Source: Sarcodiotheca gaudichaudii (lineage: Eukaryota; Rhodophyta; Florideophyceae; Gigartinales; Solieriaceae). Taken from it: a stretch of 64,000 nt of DNA. The stretch lies in NCBI GenBank assembly GCA_032355985.1, contig JAUKVZ010000001.1:310001-374000 (forward strand). The letters are read 5' to 3'. Shown here piece by piece: positions 61,331-64,000 of this stretch (position 1 is its first letter; each line of letters begins with the position of its first letter). The position numbers were made by a program, and so were the translations under genes. Below the pieces are notes generated by a model. It saw only the letters and a program-made list of their open reading frames with translations, did no database searches and was not told where the DNA came from.

Positions 61331-61368
61331 TTTCATCTCCATCGGTTGATCCAGAGAGTGTACGCAGC

Positions 61369-61764
61369 TCAATCTTCGAGCGGGGCGATCTCGGCGTCAG
61401 TTGATCCCGACGCCATCGCCATGGCCGCAAGGCGGGCGACTTTTCGCTTGCCGATCCCCTTGACGCGATCGAGATCCGCGACGGACGTGAATCGTCCGCG
61501 TGCGGCTCGCTCGGCGACGATGCGCTGCGAAATCGCCGGTCCGACGCCGGGAAGAAGTGAGAGCTCAGCCGCCGGCGCCGTGTTGATATCCACACGGAGC
61601 GCGATGGCGTTCGTTTGCGGCGTCACGTCGCTCGCTCGAGAAAGCGCGAAGATCAGGCCGCAGCAGATCAGTGTGAACAAGCCGAAGGCGGCGACGCCTC
61701 GTGGCCAGCCGCGAGTGCATTGGCGTTCAGAGGATCCTGAGGTTGGCGCGGGCGCCGAAGGCAT
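61369..61764 (-). CDS. ComEA-like helix-hairpin-helix protein
   Basis: The 131-residue protein has one N-terminal membrane helix (about 23-42), a short linker and a DNA-binding helix-hairpin-helix pair: Leu-Leu-Pro-Gly-Val-Gly-Pro-Ala-Ile near 70-78, then Gly-Arg-Phe and Val-Lys-Gly-Ile-Gly-Lys-Arg near 100-106. ComEA binds incoming DNA during natural transformation, though similar proteins exist in non-competent bacteria. comEC is not adjacent. Its ATG overlaps the upstream stop codon. Confidence 0.85.
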   Translation of the reverse strand: MPSAPAPTSGSSERQCTRGWPRGVAAFGLFTLICCGLIFALSRASDVTPQTNAIALRVDINTAPAAELSLLPGVGPAISQRIVAERAARGRFTSVADLDRVKGIGKRKVARLAAMAMASGSTDAEIAPLED

Positions 61765-63332
61765 CAGTCTGCGCCGGTCGGGACACTGTGGCCGATGAGA
61801 TCGGACAGCTGTCCATGCGATTGAAGTCGCTCGTGAATGCTCTTGATGCGCGACAGCGCCTCTTTGGGCTGCCCGGCAGCGGTGACGACTCCGCTCATCT
61901 GAACTTCCGGCGGCCCCGTCGTATCGCAGAGCTGCGCGAACGACACACTCGTGACGTGCTGGGAGCGACGCGCAAGCTGGATGATGCGCGTGATCCAGTC
62001 GGCCTGTGCCGCTTCGCTCCAGCCGGGGCCCCAGCGGCCCGGATCGAACTGGCCTTCGTCACCAATGGACTCCGGCGTCGGAGGAGCGCTTGGTGCGGCT
62101 AGCGCGCTGATGGTCATTGGCTTCTCGAACTCGGCGTAGTGATCAATCATGTCCGCAAGCTGCAGCATGTCGCGCGAAGCGCACCCGGGCGTCGGATCGC
62201 CCATTTCGATGCGAAGCCCGATCGAGTCGATGGAGACGCCCGCCTGGAAGAGCAGTTCTGTGTAGAGCAGTGGGGGTATGCCGTTTTCCTGCTTGGAGCA
62301 GTATTCGCCGAAGGGTTGTGCGATCTCCAGTTGCAGGCGAGCCGTCGGCTTCAATTTTCGCACCATCAGGACACACAAGCGAGTCAGGTCGACAATCTGT
62401 TCGAGCGAAAGCGTGAAGTTGCTGTTGACGTGGAGGCCGCTGGCGATCGTCCAGCGGGAGACGGCTCGTCGATATCGCGTGACGACGCGCTTGACGTGCT
62501 CGTAGACGAGTTGCCGCAACGTTTCGTAGTCGTTTTCCCAGATGTACAGCCAGTCCGGGATGCAATGGGGCCGGAAGTCAATGACAGGGCCGGCGGTCAC
62601 CGGCATGCGCGCCTTGCGCACCGCCCATTCGATCCATCGATCAAAGTTGGCGAACTGATATCGCCCTTCCTCGGGCTCGAGTTCCACCCAGCGCATGGAT
62701 GTCGTGATGAAATCGAAGTGCGATGAGATCACTTGTTGAAGCTGCGGCGTAAAGCGCGATGCGGGCACGGCGCATCCGAGCGCCAGAGGCTGTGCGCTTT
62801 CAGAGGAGCTTGCGGAATCGGCAATCTCCTTCTCAGAACGCTCACACGCCGCGGCGACCAGCGCTTCAGCGGCTTCAATTGCCTTGAGTAATGATGCTCG
62901 CGCTTCTCGATCCTGTTCGACTGAGGGGCCGCTCGTTGGTGAACCGTGGCCCAGAGCGCGCATGAATGACTGATGCGCCTCGTCGAAGAGCGCCATTGCC
63001 GTGGCGTCTGCAGGTAGATCGAACAGGTGCCAACGCTCGAGCTTCACGAGGAAGAGCATCAGACTATGGCGAGCGAGTTCGAGGCTGAGCAGATAGGGCT
63101 TCTCAGATTCGGGCAGGAGGCATGTGCGAAGCGTGAGCACGCCCAGTTCACCGGCGTCCCATTGCATTGAGATGGCTGTTGAGCTTCGGCCGTGAGGCTC
63201 GCAGACGATCATGCCATCGCGCCAGTCGACATCGCCCGCGAGGATGACGCCATCGGCGCCGATCATGTGCGCTTGCCGCAGCGGCCATGAAGCGACAGGG
63301 CCATTTTCATCAAGGACAACGAAACTGAGCAT
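61764..63332 (-). CDS. GH10-like (xylanase-fold) protein lacking apparent catalytic Glu
   Basis: The 522-residue protein has an N-terminal beta-rich part (about 1-190). The C-terminal half follows the course of a GH10 (beta/alpha) barrel: Trp-Val-Glu-Leu-Glu-Pro-Glu-Glu-Gly near 216-224, Phe-Asp-Arg-Trp, then the position before the acid/base Glu (Trp-Thr-Ile-Ala-Ser-Gly-Leu). The Asn-Glu pair normal for GH10 is replaced here, and the nucleophile region reads Ile-Ser-Ala-Leu instead of Ile-Thr-Glu-Leu. No signal peptide is present. It may have lost activity and bind sugars. Its end overlaps comEA by one base. Confidence 0.65.
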   Translation of the reverse strand: MLSFVVLDENGPVASWPLRQAHMIGADGVILAGDVDWRDGMIVCEPHGRSSTAISMQWDAGELGVLTLRTCLLPESEKPYLLSLELARHSLMLFLVKLERWHLFDLPADATAMALFDEAHQSFMRALGHGSPTSGPSVEQDREARASLLKAIEAAEALVAAACERSEKEIADSASSSESAQPLALGCAVPASRFTPQLQQVISSHFDFITTSMRWVELEPEEGRYQFANFDRWIEWAVRKARMPVTAGPVIDFRPHCIPDWLYIWENDYETLRQLVYEHVKRVVTRYRRAVSRWTIASGLHVNSNFTLSLEQIVDLTRLCVLMVRKLKPTARLQLEIAQPFGEYCSKQENGIPPLLYTELLFQAGVSIDSIGLRIEMGDPTPGCASRDMLQLADMIDHYAEFEKPMTISALAAPSAPPTPESIGDEGQFDPGRWGPGWSEAAQADWITRIIQLARRSQHVTSVSFAQLCDTTGPPEVQMSGVVTAAGQPKEALSRIKSIHERLQSHGQLSDLIGHSVPTGAD

Positions 63333-63481
63333 GCGGGCTCCGGGCGCTCAGGCGGGACGTCGGAAACGGGTCGGCATTGTCGCGGAAGCGTAGATGGGGG
63401 CAAGCAGGGGCGATGTCGGGTGTCTGGAATTCCCGTCGCTCGGGGAGGGCGCCTCGGCGCTCGGATTTGTAGATTGTCGCC

Positions 63482-64000
63482 ATGAACACATTCGAAGCCG
63501 TCACCAGCACCGATCTTCCACTCGAAGGCCGACGCTCCGGCAAGGTTCGCGACACGTACGAGGCTCGCTCCGCCTCCGGCGAGGAGCTGATCGTCGTCGT
63601 CGCGACGGACAGGATCTCCGCTTTTGATGTGATTCTGCCGACGCCGATTCCGGGCAAAGGGCAGCTTCTGACGGAGATTTCGAGCCACTGGTTCAAATAC
63701 ATCGAGGGGCGATCGCTCTGCGAGACGTACGTCGTCAGCGAGGATCCCTCGATCCTGCCCGGTCTGAGCGAGTCGGATCGAGCGCTTCTGGATGGCCGGG
63801 TGACGATCGGAAAGCGATGCCAGGTCGTTCCGATCGAATGTGTGGCCCGGGGATACCTCGCCGGCTCCGGGTGGGTCGAATACCAGCAGTCCCAGTCCGT
63901 ATGCGGCATCAAACTGCCCTCCGGGCTGAAGCAGTGCGATCAGCTTCCCGAGCCGATCTTCACGCCGGCGACCAAGGCGGAACAAGGCGAGCACGACGAG
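63482..64000 (+). CDS. purC: SAICAR synthetase, N-terminal part (window ends inside the gene)
   Basis: The frame is open to the window edge and encodes the first 173 residues of the enzyme that joins aspartate to CAIR in purine synthesis. The signature Gly-Lys-Val-Arg-Asp-Thr-Tyr (20-26), Thr-Asp-Arg-Ile-Ser-Ala-Phe-Asp-Val (42-50) and Glu-Cys-Val-Ala-Arg-Gly-Tyr near 119-125 are clear. The ATG at 63482 gives the normal beginning. It is divergent from the GH10-like gene with 149 bases between starts. Confidence 0.95.
   Translation, partial: MNTFEAVTSTDLPLEGRRSGKVRDTYEARSASGEELIVVVATDRISAFDVILPTPIPGKGQLLTEISSHWFKYIEGRSLCETYVVSEDPSILPGLSESDRALLDGRVTIGKRCQVVPIECVARGYLAGSGWVEYQQSQSVCGIKLPSGLKQCDQLPEPIFTPATKAEQGEHDE

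Noticed and set aside
1-64000. CRISPR array, phage, insertion sequence or integrase
   Set aside because: No regular direct repeats with spacers and no transposase, integrase or phage structural motif was seen on either strand.

Overview
The window reads as a bacterial chromosome segment of high GC content with dense, ordinary gene packing. Several signs point to the Planctomycetota, most likely the class Phycisphaerae. Four secreted proteins carry a Ca-binding, dockerin-like segment ending in or near a Trp-Gly-x-Cys-type tail. A membrane-tethered Ser/Thr kinase with a TPR-like region is divergent from an ECF sigma factor. Many lineage-type coiled-coil, TPR and HEAT-like proteins of unknown role are also present. 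I saw no rRNA, phage, insertion sequence, integrase or CRISPR array. Genus and species cannot be read from the sequence.

Layout. 1-2279: the end of an unknown gene, a PspA-like coiled-coil protein behind a sigma-54-like promoter, a strong terminator, and recO. 2280-9097: a tight five-gene plus-strand run of alpha/beta hydrolase, GH3-type acyl-adenylating enzyme, DinB-fold protein, NRDE/TANGO2 protein and an 894-residue hydrolase-DedA-ATP-grasp fusion. 9155-16626: tRNA-Arg, three secreted dockerin-tailed proteins, and the kinase/ECF pair. 16765-19066: recR and rpoN. 19073-27473: a minus-strand block with miaA, topA, a ClC channel, rnpA, yidD, a TetR regulator and a cysteine desulfurase. 27630-30939: pgk, a PilT-like ATPase and a pseudokinase-like protein. 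31089-38734: a 1665-residue secreted modular protein, a 692-base gap, and a secreted HEAT-like protein. 38951-49751: a TPR protein, a minus-strand run (metallo-hydrolase, alpha/beta hydrolase, MFS transporter, trpB), a cupin, a membrane/TPR protein, lspA with a histone-H1-like/DksA fusion, accA and proC. 49757-64000: an ABC exporter, a UbiD decarboxylase, tRNA-Ser, small coiled-coil and DUF3553-like proteins, rpoZ with coaC and a membrane protein, then mfd, comEA and a GH10-like protein on the minus strand, and the start of purC.

Most genes are housekeeping: recombination and repair (recO, recR, mfd, topA), transcription (rpoN, rpoZ, ECF), tRNA processing (rnpA, miaA), envelope (lspA, yidD), and metabolism (pgk, trpB, accA, proC, purC, coaC). 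The best candidate for an undescribed system is the run 2556-9097. It puts an acyl-adenylating enzyme, two alpha/beta hydrolases, a DinB-fold protein, an N-terminal-nucleophile-type protein and a membrane-anchored ATP-grasp domain into one apparent transcript, with hydrolase, lipid-scramblase-like and ligase domains fused in one chain. Second-rank oddities are a pseudokinase translated just after PilT, a histone-tail/DksA fusion that has lost half of its zinc ligands, and a GH10-like protein whose catalytic glutamates appear to be missing.
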